This document shows positions 9,551 through 19,466 of a stretch of DNA of 64,000 nucleotides, one piece after another. A program made the translations under genes and the position numbers. The stretch lies in assembly GCA_041396705.1 (NCBI GenBank), contig JAWKYB010000005.1, positions 186,001-250,000 on the forward strand, given 5' to 3'. This DNA comes from Alphaproteobacteria bacterium (lineage in GTDB: Bacteria; Pseudomonadota; Alphaproteobacteria; CALKHQ01). The notes beneath the pieces were generated by a model. That model was not told where the DNA came from and did no database searches. It saw only the letters and a program-made list of their open reading frames with translations. How positions within the stretch are numbered: the first letter of the stretch is position 1; each line of letters starts with the position of its first letter.

Positions 9551-9886
9551 TCAGCGCGCCTCGCCGCCCTGCGGGCCCCAGAACACCACCCAGGTCACGA
9601 AGTCGTCGCTGAAATCGAGGAAGCGATGCGCGGCGCCGGCCTCGACGAAGATCAGGTCGCCGGGCCCGACCGGCCGGGTGTCGCCGTCCTTGACGAACTG
9701 GCCGCTGCCGCGGGCGACGATGTAGAGCTCGTCCTGGCTGTGCGGCTCCTGCGGGTCGCTGCCGCGCGGCGCGTAGAGGCCGACGCGCATGCTGCCGTGG
9801 CGGATCGGATAGACCACCGGGTCGGCGGCGGCGGGGTCGGGCATCCGCGCCATGATGTCGTCGAAACCGACCAGCCAGTCCTGCAT
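9551..9886 (-). CDS. Single-domain cupin protein
   Basis: A 111-residue protein with one cupin barrel. The first metal motif appears as EPHSQDELYIVARGSGQF, with a histidine and a glutamate in the usual places. The second is GDLIFVEAGAAHRFLDF, with its histidine. It could be a metal-dependent isomerase or dioxygenase, or a small-molecule sensor. It is the first gene of the cupin - cyclase - alcohol dehydrogenase run. The start is the ATG at 9886. Confidence 0.8.
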   Translation of the reverse strand: MQDWLVGFDDIMARMPDPAAADPVVYPIRHGSMRVGLYAPRGSDPQEPHSQDELYIVARGSGQFVKDGDTRPVGPGDLIFVEAGAAHRFLDFSDDFVTWVVFWGPQGGEAR

Positions 9887-9996
9887 CGCCTGCTCCGCCT
9901 TGATGATCCGTCAGGCTGCCGCCCGCGCAAAAAGACGATGGCCGACCTCGCGGCCGGCCATCGCGCATCTGTCAACGCCGGCCAGCGCCGGCGCGG

Positions 9997-10788
9997 TCAT
10001 ACCGCCGCCGGATCGACCTCGTCGCCGTCGCGGCCGGTCGCCTCGGCCGTCTGAGCGGCGGCCGCCGGTGCGCGCCGCCGCGGGCGCCGCCGCGGCTTCT
10101 CCGGCGCGTCGGCGGATTGTTCCGCCGCGGCACCGTCGCTGCCGTCGCCATTCGCGGCGGGTGCGGTCATCGCGCCGCCGTCCAGCGGCATCTCGCCCTG
10201 GTGCGCATCCGCCGGCTGGGCGGCCGGCGGGGCTTCTGCCACCGACTGGCCGTTCGCATGGCGATCGCGCCGCCGGCCGTCGCCGAAACCGTCCCGGTCC
10301 CGATCCCTGTCGCGGTCCCGCTCGCGCTCGCCGCCCTGGCGGCCTTCGCTCTGCCGGCCTTCGCCCTGGCGGCCTTCGCCCTGCCGGCCTTCGCTCTGGC
10401 GGCCTTCGCCCTGGCGGCCTTCGCCCTGCTGGCGACTCTGCTGGCGCATCTGGTAGGGCTGGTCGATATCGCCCTCGTCCTCGTCGTCGTCATAGCCGTG
10501 ATGACCGTTCAGGCCGTGCCCGTTCAGCCGCTGGGCCTGGTCGGCGTTGGCATTGACGATGCGGTAGTAGTGCTCGGCGTGCTGGAAATAGTTCTCGGCC
10601 ATCACCCGGTCGCCGCTGGAATAGGCGTCGCGAGCCAGCGTCAGGTACTTCTCGTGGACCTGGAAGGCGTTGCCGCGGATGCGGACGCTCGGCCCATTGC
10701 TGTCAAAGGTCTGGTTACGGTTGTTGGACGGCTTGCGACCAAGATTGCCGCGGTTGCGCGGCCGCTTGTGATTTCCGTTTTGTCTCAT
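9997..10788 (-). CDS. DUF4167 domain protein with tandem peptide repeats
   Basis: A 263-residue, highly charged soluble protein. The N-terminal part (about residues 15-85) matches the DUF4167 pattern: SNNRNQTFDSNGPSVRIRG, then HEKYLTLARDAYSSGDR and ENYFQHAEHYYRI. The family is characteristic of alphaproteobacteria and its function is not established, though its basic, RNA-binding-like composition is often remarked on. Residues 121-155 are repeats of a QGEGR pentapeptide, followed by an RD-dipeptide run and an Arg/Pro-rich tail (KPRRRPRRRAPAA). The start ATG at 10788 gives MRQNGNHKRPRNRGN. It follows prmC after 317 bases, the usual neighbour. Confidence 0.85.
   Translation of the reverse strand: MRQNGNHKRPRNRGNLGRKPSNNRNQTFDSNGPSVRIRGNAFQVHEKYLTLARDAYSSGDRVMAENYFQHAEHYYRIVNANADQAQRLNGHGLNGHHGYDDDEDEGDIDQPYQMRQQSRQQGEGRQGEGRQSEGRQGEGRQGEGRQSEGRQGGERERDRDRDRDRDGFGDGRRRDRHANGQSVAEAPPAAQPADAHQGEMPLDGGAMTAPAANGDGSDGAAAEQSADAPEKPRRRPRRRAPAAAAQTAEATGRDGDEVDPAAV
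10324..10428. repeat. 15-bp tandem repeat inside the DUF4167 gene
   Basis: Seven imperfect 15-bp units encode QGEGR / QSEGR pentapeptides on the minus strand. Most units differ at one or two positions (Gly/Ser alternation), so copy number could change by slippage without breaking the frame, as 15 is a multiple of three. Confidence 0.85.
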
Positions 10789-11105
10789 GACCCCGTGAGC
10801 ATCCAAGCTCTACCAAATCCCGGGCGCATCGGCGAGGCACCGGGCCCGCACGAACCAACGCGACCACACCCCCATGGTTCGCATTTCAACCGTGCGAGAC
10901 TGTTTCCGACCGATGACCGCGTCCCCCTCCGCGACATCGTCGCTCCACCCGGTCGATCCTCCGAACGGTACCCTGCCCCGGTACCACCGCCCGCTTCGAC
11001 GGTTCGGTTCGGCCCCTGATTCAACCGGTCTGCACCGGCGGCATTTCTAGCAAATTGCCGCAGCGGCCCAAAAGCAAATGCGGCGAAAACAAGGCCGCGG
11101 TGTGA
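10789..11105. other. Intergenic region between prmC and the DUF4167 gene
   Basis: No credible gene is present on either strand of these 317 bases. The stretch lies upstream of the DUF4167 start and so should hold its promoter, but I cannot pick out convincing -35/-10 elements. No hairpin followed by a T run is visible at the 3' end of prmC. Confidence 0.5.
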
Positions 11106-11998
11106 CTATCGGGCCGCATGTGTTGCGATCAGGCAACGGTCGTGACCGGCCAGATCGCAGCGCCGCTCGACGCGTTCAAGCCCGGCCGAGACCAGCAGCG
11201 CCGACACGGCGTCGGCCTGGTTCCAGCCGATCTCGACCACCGCATGGCCGCCGGGTGCCAGCAGCATTGCCAGCTGCGGCGCGAGCGCGCGATAGGCGGA
11301 AAGGCCGTCGGCGCCGCCGTCGAGCGCCGGCCCGGGATCGTACCCTCTGACCTCGGGCTCCAGGCCCGCGATCGCCCCGCTTTCCACATAGGGCGGATTG
11401 GCCAGAACGCAATCGGCAATGCCCGGTGCCAGCGCCGCGCACCAGTCGCCCTGCAAGAACGCCGTGCGCGCATCCAGGCCCAGCGCCGCGGCATTGCCGC
11501 GCGCGACGGCCAGCGCCGCCGCGCTGATGTCGACGCCGACACCGCGCAGCAACGGCCGTTCGGCCAGCACCGACAACAGCAGGCAGCCGCTGCCGACGCC
11601 GAGGTCGACCGCCACCCCCGGCCGGTCGGCCGGCAACCGCGCCAGCGCCTCGGCGACCAGCAGTTCGCTGTCGGGGCGCGGATCCAGCACCGCCGGGGCG
11701 ACGGCGAACTCGTGGGCCCAGAAGCCGCGGCGGCCCAGGATGCGGGCCACCGGCTCGCGCAGCGCCCGGCGCGCGACAAAGCCGGCGAAGCGCCGCGCCG
11801 CATCGGGCGTCAGGCTGCGCTCAGGAAAGCCGTAAAGCACGGCGGACGACCAGCCGGCGGCGGCTGCCAGCAGGAGGCGCGCGTCGCGCGGCGCCTCGTC
11901 GACGCCGGCCTGCCGCAACCGCTCGGCAGCCGCGGCCAAGGCGGTGCCCACGGTCGCGTCCGCTCCGCCGTCCTCCGCCACCGCGATCCGCGCCGCGG

Positions 11999-12002
<4 letters not shown>
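11106..12002 (-). CDS. prmC: Peptide chain release factor N(5)-glutamine methyltransferase
   Basis: PrmC (HemK) methylates the glutamine of the GGQ motif of release factors using S-adenosylmethionine. The 298-residue protein has an N-terminal helical domain, the SAM motif VDLGVGSGCLLLSVLA (about residues 132-146) and the catalytic NPPY (residues 202-205) in VLANPPYVESG. It overlaps prfA by four bases (ATGA), so the methyltransferase is translated together with its substrate. Start ATG 12002. Confidence 0.93.
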
Positions 12003-13080
<1,078 letters not shown>

Positions 13081-13084
<4 letters not shown>

Positions 13085-14349
13085 GCGCCCGGCCCTCCGC
13101 CCGCCAGCAGCGCCGCACAGGCGGCGGCCAGCCGGTCGAGCGCCACGTCCTCCTCGGCCCCGGTGTCGAGGTCGCGCAGCTTGGCCACGCCGCGGGCGAC
13201 CTCGTCCTCGCCCAGGATCAGCGCGGCCCGTGCGCCGACCCGGTTGGCGTGCTTCATCCGCTTCTTCAGGTTGCCGCGGAAACCGACGTCGACCGGCAGG
13301 CCGGCGGCACGCAGGCGGTCGGCCAGCGCCAACGCATGGCCGTGCTCGCCGTCGCTGACCGGCACGACCGTCACCGGCCGGCGCGGCGCCGGCGGCGCGG
13401 CGCAGAGCATCGCCAGCCGCTCGACCCCGGCCGCCCAGCCGACGCCCGGCGTCTCCGGCCCGCCCATCGCGGCGATCAGGCCGTCGTAGCGACCGCCGGC
13501 CAGCACCGTCGCCTGCGCGCCAAGGGCGTCGGAGACGAACTCGAATGCGGTGTGGACATAGTAGTCGAGCCCGCGCACCAGCTTGGGATCGACCTCGTAG
13601 GCGATGCCGAGCCGGTCGAGGTCGCGGCGGACGGCGGCGAAGAAATCGCGGCTGTCCTGGTTCAGATAGGCGTCGTAGCGCGGCGCGTCGGCGATCAGCG
13701 CGCGGTCGCCCTCGTCCTTCGAATCCAGAATGCGCAGCGGGTTGCGTTCCAGCCGCAGCCGGCTGTCCTCCGACAGCCTGTCGGCCTTCGGCCGCAGGAA
13801 GTCGACCAGGGCGGCGCGGTAGGCGCCGCGGCTCTCGGCGTCGCCGAGGCTGTTCAGGTGCAGCACCGTGTTGCCCTGCAGCGCCAGCGCCTCGAGGAAC
13901 CGCGCCCCCATCGCCACGACCTCGGCGTCGCCCTCCGGCTCCGGCGCCCCGATCAGCTCGACGCCGACCTGGTGGAACTGGCGCTGCCGGCCCTTCTGCG
14001 GCCGCTCGTAGCGGAACATCGGCCCGTCGTAGAAGAACTTGCACGGCGTGGCCTGGGCCAGCCCGGCGGTAATGAACGCGCGGGCGACGCCGGCGGTCCC
14101 TTCCGGCCGCAGCGTCAGGCTCTCGCCGCCGCGGTCGTCGAAGCTGTACATCTCCTTCGAGACGATGTCCGAGGTCTCGCCCAGCGTGCGCTGGAACACC
14201 GCTGTCGGCTCCACGATCGGCGTGGCGATCGGCTGGTAGCCGTAAAGGCCGGCGACCCGGCGCGCGGTGTCCACGACATGGCGGTGGCGCAGGCCGTCTT
14301 CCGGCAAGATGTCGTGCATGCCGCGGACCGGCTGCACCCGCTGCGCCAT
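13081..14349 (-). CDS. hisS: Histidyl-tRNA synthetase
   Basis: This class II synthetase charges tRNA-His. The 422-residue protein shows RGMHDILPED at the N-terminus, motif 2 around FRYERPQKGRQRQFHQ, the histidine-binding loops LVRGLDYYVHTAFEF and AGGRYDGL, and an anticodon-binding C-terminal domain (KKRMKHANRVGARAALILG). It is the first of the tightly overlapping hisS-prfA-prmC set, 95 bases after ispG. Confidence 0.96.
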
Positions 14350-14444
14350 GGCAGGCTCCTGTTACCCGAGTGACACAATCGCGAAGGTGAGCGGCGATTT
14401 AGCCGATCGCCGGCCCGCGTTCAACAGAGCGGGCGGACCGTCGC

Positions 14445-15578
14445 CTATTCGGCCGCCGCTGCGGCGTCCGCGCCGGCGCGTTCGGCGGCCTCGATCTCGG
14501 CCGCCTTTTCCTCGACCAGTGCGACCAGATGGTCGACCACGCTCTGGTCCTTCAGCCGGTGGTGCGGCACGCCGGCGATGTAGACCTGGTGCGTGCCCTT
14601 GCCGCCGCCGGTGAAGCCGATGTCGGTCTCGCGCGCCTCGCCCGGGCCGTTGACGACGCAGCCGATCACCGACAGCGTCACCGGCACGGTGATGTGCGCC
14701 AGCCGCTCCTCCAGCATCTGCACCGTGCCGATCACGTCGAACTGCTGGCGGGCACAGGACGGGCACGAGATCACGGTGACCCCGCGGCGCCTGAGGCCCA
14801 GCGACTTCAGGATCTCGTAGCCGACGCGCACCTCCTCCACCGGGTCCGCCGACAGCGAGACGCGGATGGTGTCGCCGATGCCGGCCCACAGCAGCGACCC
14901 GATGCCGATCGCCGACTTCACCGTGCCGCCCACCATGCCGCCCGCCTCGGTCACCCCCAGGTGCAGCGGGTAGTCGCAGGCGTCGGCCAGGCCCTGGTAG
15001 GCGGCAACGGCCAGGAACACGTCCGACGCCTTGACGCTGATCTTGAATTCGCGGAAGTCGAGCTCCTCCAGGATGCGGGCATGGTCCAGCGCGCTTTCGA
15101 CCATCGCCTCCGGGCAGGGCTCGCCGTACTTCTCCAGCAGGTCGCGCTCCAGCGAGCCGGCATTGACCCCGATCCGCATCGAGCAGCCGTGATCGCGGGC
15201 CGCCTTGACCACCTCCAGCACCCGGGCCTTGTCGCCGATGTTGCCGGGGTTGATGCGCAGGCACGCAGCACCCGCTTCCGCCGCCTCGATCGCCCGGCGA
15301 TAGTGGAAGTGGATGTCGGCGACGACGGGCACCGGCGACGCCCGCACGATCGCGGCCAGCGCCGCGGTCGACGCCTCGTCCGGGCAGGACACGCGCACGA
15401 TGTCGGCGCCGGCGGCCGCGATGGCGGCGACCTGCGCGTTGGTCGCCGCGACGTCGGCCGTCACGGTGTTGGTCATCGACTGCACGGAGATCGGTGCGTC
15501 GCCGCCGACCGCCACCGAGCCGACACGGATCTGGCGCGACCGGCGTCGGTCGATCATGCGGTAGGGGCGTACTGCCAT
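14445..15578 (-). CDS. ispG: 4-hydroxy-3-methylbut-2-enyl-diphosphate synthase
   Basis: IspG (GcpE) reduces MEcPP to HMBPP in the MEP isoprenoid pathway, using a [4Fe-4S] cluster. The 377-residue protein has the TIM-barrel N-terminus (APISVQSMTNT) and the cluster ligands in SCPSCARQQFDVI and GCVVNGPGEA. The ATG at 15578 gives the usual RxSRQIRVGSVAVGG start. It lies 90 bases downstream of the RodZ-like gene, an arrangement common in alphaproteobacteria. Confidence 0.95.
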   Translation of the reverse strand: MAVRPYRMIDRRRSRQIRVGSVAVGGDAPISVQSMTNTVTADVAATNAQVAAIAAAGADIVRVSCPDEASTAALAAIVRASPVPVVADIHFHYRRAIEAAEAGAACLRINPGNIGDKARVLEVVKAARDHGCSMRIGVNAGSLERDLLEKYGEPCPEAMVESALDHARILEELDFREFKISVKASDVFLAVAAYQGLADACDYPLHLGVTEAGGMVGGTVKSAIGIGSLLWAGIGDTIRVSLSADPVEEVRVGYEILKSLGLRRRGVTVISCPSCARQQFDVIGTVQMLEERLAHITVPVTLSVIGCVVNGPGEARETDIGFTGGGKGTHQVYIAGVPHHRLKDQSVVDHLVALVEEKAAEIEAAERAGADAAAAAE

Positions 15579-15668
15579 GGTTCCGGTCGATCCGTCGGCG
15601 GTGCGGCCGCGTGGCCAGGATATGGGTGTCTCGGCCGGCGCGGGCAAGCGCCGGCGGCAGGCCGGCGG

Positions 15669-16967
15669 CTACAGCGAGGCGGCCAGCGAATCCGGCGCCA
15701 GCGACACGTTGCGCTTGACCTCGCCGGCACCGCCCAGCGGCGGCAGGGTGGCGCCGTCGACGAGAACCTCGAGGCCGCCGGCATTGCCCATGCGCAGCAG
15801 CAGATCGTCGCGATTCGGCACCTTGTAGATCTCGCCTGCCTTCAGCAGCCGGGTGAACACCTCGGCGCCATTGCCGTCGGTGATCTGGATCCAGCAGTCG
15901 GCGGTCGCGCGCAGCAGCACGCGGGCATCGGTGTTGACATCGCCATAGACCGCGGTCGCCTCGGCCTCCAGCGCCTGCACCGAGGCCGGCACCTGGCTCG
16001 GCTGGCCGCCGATGGCCGCGACCACGGCGGGGTCGTACAATTCCAGGTCCTCCGGCACCTCGGCGTCGCCCGCCCCGGGGAAGCCGAGCAGCGACGGCGA
16101 CAGCGCCGGTCCCGGCGCGGCCGGCGCGACCGCACCGTTCAGCGATCCGCCGAGCAGGTCGTCGGCGTCGCCCAGCGACGCCGCGCTGGCGCTCGAGAAC
16201 TCGATGACCGGCCGGCTTTCCTCGACAACCGTCTCCGGCTCCGCCGTCGCGACGTCCTTCGGTGCCTCGTCGTCGGCCACGGGATCGCTGGCGGCGGCGC
16301 CGGCCATGCTGCGGGTGACCGTGGTCGCGGGCGGCGTCGGCCCCGCCGCCACCACGCTGCCGTCGATCCCGGTCAGCGGGGCGCCGGCCGCCAGTTCGTC
16401 GGCCACGCCGGCGATGGCATCGCTCTCGTTGGCCAGGCCCGGCGGCACTTCGGCCACCATCGGCCGGTCGGCAGTGTCGCCGCTGCCGAAGACTTGCCAG
16501 ACGCCGTAGCCGACGATCGATACCACCACGAGGATCGCCACCATCGCGGTGACGGGAAACCGCGACTCGGGCGGCTCGGGAAAGACCAGTGCGGCGGGCT
16601 TGCCGGTGTCGGACCGCTCCTCGCGATAGCGGCGCACCACCTCGTCGCCGTCGAGGCCGAAATAGTCCGCATAGCTGCGCAGGAAGCCGATGACGTAGGG
16701 ACGGCCGGGAAGGTCGGCGAATCGGCCCTCTTCCAGGGCGTGCAGATAGACGACCCGAATGCGCAGCGCATTGGCGACGTCGCGCAGGGTCAGCCCATAG
16801 CGCTCGCGCGTTTCGCGCAGCATGGCTCCGACGGTCGACAGATCGACCCGCTGCCGTCCGCCGCCCACGATCTCAAGGGAATCATCGCTCCCGGAGTGGA
16901 GCGCGTGCACGTGTTCCGTTCGCTTACCCAAGTTCAGTTTTCCCTCTACGGCCCGCCCGGGATTCAT
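15669..16967 (-). CDS. RodZ-like protein: HTH, one membrane helix, DUF4115
   Basis: A 432-residue bitopic protein. Residues about 44-115 form an Xre-type helix-turn-helix with the RodZ pattern (GAMLRETRERYGLTLRDVA, then RPYVIGFLRSYADYFGLD). A single membrane helix lies at about 138-158. A long Ala/Pro/Asp-rich periplasmic linker leads to a C-terminal DUF4115 beta-domain (CWIQITDGNGAEVFTRLL ... EVLVDG). RodZ links MreB filaments to the envelope and governs rod shape. The start is uncertain: ATG 16967 leaves about 40 extra residues before the HTH and has no clear ribosome binding site; an internal start is possible. Confidence 0.8.
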   Translation of the reverse strand: MNPGRAVEGKLNLGKRTEHVHALHSGSDDSLEIVGGGRQRVDLSTVGAMLRETRERYGLTLRDVANALRIRVVYLHALEEGRFADLPGRPYVIGFLRSYADYFGLDGDEVVRRYREERSDTGKPAALVFPEPPESRFPVTAMVAILVVVSIVGYGVWQVFGSGDTADRPMVAEVPPGLANESDAIAGVADELAAGAPLTGIDGSVVAAGPTPPATTVTRSMAGAAASDPVADDEAPKDVATAEPETVVEESRPVIEFSSASAASLGDADDLLGGSLNGAVAPAAPGPALSPSLLGFPGAGDAEVPEDLELYDPAVVAAIGGQPSQVPASVQALEAEATAVYGDVNTDARVLLRATADCWIQITDGNGAEVFTRLLKAGEIYKVPNRDDLLLRMGNAGGLEVLVDGATLPPLGGAGEVKRNVSLAPDSLAASL

Positions 16968-17134
16968 TGACCGCGCTTGCGCGCTGGCCCCGGTTCCGGC
17001 CCGCGATCGCCTCCAAACCAAGAGCGCTCTATCGGCGGACGTCCTCCTTCCTCTTGCTCTGGCTGTCTAATGCACTTCCGTTAACCAGATCAAGCCCACG
17101 CGCCCCAACAAAGCGATTTATTTGTCACCAAAGT

Positions 17135-19420
17135 CTAAACGACGACGCCATGGTCGCGGGCAAAGCCGCGCAGCCGGCCGCGCAGCGTGCGATCCGGCGC
17201 CGCGAGCAGGCTGCGCACGAAGCCGCCGACCGCCCCCGCGTCAAGCGAGCGCACCATCGCGCGGACCGGGCCGACCGCCGACGCGGCCATCGACAGCGAG
17301 CGTACGCCGAGGCCGATGCAGGCCATCGCCTCCAGCGGCCGGCCGGCCATTTCGCCGCAGATCGTGACCGGCACCTGCGCCCCGGCGCAGCGGTCGACGA
17401 TCGCCGCCAGCAGCGACAGCGCCGGCGGCGACAGCACGTCGTAGCGGCCGGCGACGCTGGGGCTGCTGCGGTCGGCGGCAAAGGCGAACTGCATCAGGTC
17501 GTTCGACCCGATCGACACGAAGTCGACCAGCGGCAGCAGCGCCTCCAGCTGCCAGACCAGCGACGGCACCTCCACCATCACGCCGACGCGCAGCGGCTGC
17601 GGCAGCGGCAGGCCGGCCGCCGTCGCGATGCCGAGCTCCTTGTCCAGCACCGCGCGGGCACGCTGGAATTCGTCGACGTCGGCGATCATCGGGAACATCA
17701 GGCTGAGCCCACGGCCGACGGAGGCGGCGATCAGCGCGCGCAGCTGGGTGCGCAGGATCACCGGGCGATCCAGCGACAGCCTGATCGCGCGCCAGCCCAT
17801 GGCCGGGTTCTCGTCGGCGCCGACCTGCGGCCGGAAATAGGGCAACGCCTTGTCGCCGCCGACGTCGAGTGTGCGGAACACCACCTCGCGCTCGCCGGCG
17901 ATGCCGACGATACGCCGGTAGATCTCGGTCTGCTCGGCGGCATCCGGGAAGTTCGGACGCACCATGAAGGCGATCTCGGTGCGGTACAGCCCGATCGACT
18001 CGGCGCCGGTCCGCTCCAGCTGGGACAGGTCGGCCTGAAGGCCGGCGTTCAGCCGCAATGCCACCCGGTGGCCGTCGACCGTCACCGCCGGCTGGTCGCG
18101 CTCGGCCTCGTAGCGCGCGCGCAGCAGCGCCCGCGCCGCCACCGTCTCGCTCACCGTCGACAGCACGTCGTCGCCGGGCCGCACGAACACCTGCGCACCG
18201 TCGCCGTCGACCACCAGCGGGTCGTCGCGCTCGACCTGGGCCAGGATGCCGCGGGCGCGGCCGACCATGGGGATCTCCAACGCCCGTGCGACGATGGCGA
18301 CGTGCGAGGTCGGCGAGCCCTCCTCCAGCACCACGCCGGCCAGCCGGTCGGACATGAAGTCCAGCAGCTCCGCCGGGCCCAGGTCGCGGGCGACGATAAT
18401 CGCCTGCGGCGGCAGGTCGTCGGCGGTGATCTGGGCGCCGGTGAGGTGCATCATCAGCCGGTTGTTGACGTCGTCGACGTCGAGCAGCCGCTCGCGCAGA
18501 TAGGGGTCGCTGATCTGGGCGAAGCGGGCGCGCATGTCGTCGCCGACCCGCTGCACCGCGGCCTCGGCGGTCAGGCCGGTGTCGATCGCCTCGCGGATGC
18601 GGCCGAGCCAGCCGCGGTCGTGGGCGAACAGGCGATAGCTCTCCATCACCTCGGTGTGCTCGCCGGTCTCGACGGTCCAGGACAGCCGGTCGAGCATGGC
18701 ATCCACCGCCCGCTGCATGGCCCGCACCGCGTCGGTCAGCCGGTCGTGCTCCGCCTTCGGATCCTCGGCGACCAGCCGGGTGGTCTGCGGCTGGCGGCTG
18801 TGCGGAAAGGCGACGCCGATGCGCAGCCCGGCGCTGAGCCCGATCCCGCTGATCCGCAACGGTCGCAGCGCCAGGCCGTCGGCGGGGCGCTGCTCGCGCG
18901 GGTCGACCAGTTCGCCGCCGGCGATCATCTCCGCCAGGACCATGGCGATGGTCTCCAGCGTCTCGACCTCCTCGTCGGCATAGTCCCGCGGCGAGCGGTT
19001 CTGCACCACCAGCACGCCGGTGACGCGGCCGTTGCGCAGCACCGGGACGCCGACCAGCGAGTGATAGGCCTCCTCGCCGGTCTCCGGCCGGTAGGCGAAC
19101 CGCGGGTGGCTGGCGGCATCGGCAAGCCGCAGCGGGCGCGCGTGCGCCGCGATGTCGCCGACCAGTCCCTCGCCGACCCGCAGCCGGGTCTGGTGAACGG
19201 CGGTCTTCAGCAGGCCCTCGGTGGCGAACAGCTCCAGCACGTCGCCGGCGCGCAGCACGTAGATCGAGCAGACCTCCGCCACCATCTCGCGCGCGATCAT
19301 CGTCGCCAGCCGGTCGAGCCGGGCCTGGGCGCTCTCGCGCGAGGCCATCACGTCGCGGGCGCGCTGCAGCATCCGCCGCGACGCGGTCCAGGTGCCTCTC
19401 CTCGGTGCCTGCTCCGGCAT
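17135..19420 (-). CDS. ptsP: PEP-protein phosphotransferase, nitrogen PTS enzyme I
   Basis: EI-Ntr passes phosphate from phosphoenolpyruvate to NPr, a regulatory rather than sugar-transport chain. The 761-residue protein has an N-terminal GAF domain (about 27-165), the EI helical HPr-binding domain (about 190-320), the swivelling phosphohistidine domain with EEGSPTSHVAIVARA (His 373), and a C-terminal PEP-binding barrel with IGLYRTEIAFM, SIGSNDLMQFAFAADR and ICGEMAG. The GAF domain in this family senses glutamine. In many alphaproteobacteria it sits next to lysC, as here (two genes upstream). Confidence 0.95.
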   Translation of the reverse strand: MPEQAPRRGTWTASRRMLQRARDVMASRESAQARLDRLATMIAREMVAEVCSIYVLRAGDVLELFATEGLLKTAVHQTRLRVGEGLVGDIAAHARPLRLADAASHPRFAYRPETGEEAYHSLVGVPVLRNGRVTGVLVVQNRSPRDYADEEVETLETIAMVLAEMIAGGELVDPREQRPADGLALRPLRISGIGLSAGLRIGVAFPHSRQPQTTRLVAEDPKAEHDRLTDAVRAMQRAVDAMLDRLSWTVETGEHTEVMESYRLFAHDRGWLGRIREAIDTGLTAEAAVQRVGDDMRARFAQISDPYLRERLLDVDDVNNRLMMHLTGAQITADDLPPQAIIVARDLGPAELLDFMSDRLAGVVLEEGSPTSHVAIVARALEIPMVGRARGILAQVERDDPLVVDGDGAQVFVRPGDDVLSTVSETVAARALLRARYEAERDQPAVTVDGHRVALRLNAGLQADLSQLERTGAESIGLYRTEIAFMVRPNFPDAAEQTEIYRRIVGIAGEREVVFRTLDVGGDKALPYFRPQVGADENPAMGWRAIRLSLDRPVILRTQLRALIAASVGRGLSLMFPMIADVDEFQRARAVLDKELGIATAAGLPLPQPLRVGVMVEVPSLVWQLEALLPLVDFVSIGSNDLMQFAFAADRSSPSVAGRYDVLSPPALSLLAAIVDRCAGAQVPVTICGEMAGRPLEAMACIGLGVRSLSMAASAVGPVRAMVRSLDAGAVGGFVRSLLAAPDRTLRGRLRGFARDHGVVV

Positions 19421-19466
19421 CGGTTGCGCCGCTCCTAGCGGCGCGGGACGGCCGCCCGCCCGCCCA

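Noticed and set aside
10324..10428. Short regular repeats that might suggest a CRISPR array
   Set aside because: Units are 15 bp with no spacers and encode an in-frame peptide repeat.
13724..13744. TTCGAATC stretch resembling a tRNA T-loop
   Set aside because: It lies within hisS coding sequence, and no cloverleaf can be drawn around it.
14529..16970. Open frame of over 800 codons opposite ispG and the RodZ-like gene
   Set aside because: Antisense shadow of two well-supported genes; no recognisable motif.
16967..19438. Very long open frame (over 800 codons) on the plus strand opposite ptsP
   Set aside because: It is an antisense shadow of ptsP caused by the high G+C content; its translation is low-complexity (Arg/His/Ala/Gln) without domain motifs, while the minus strand has a full EI-Ntr protein.
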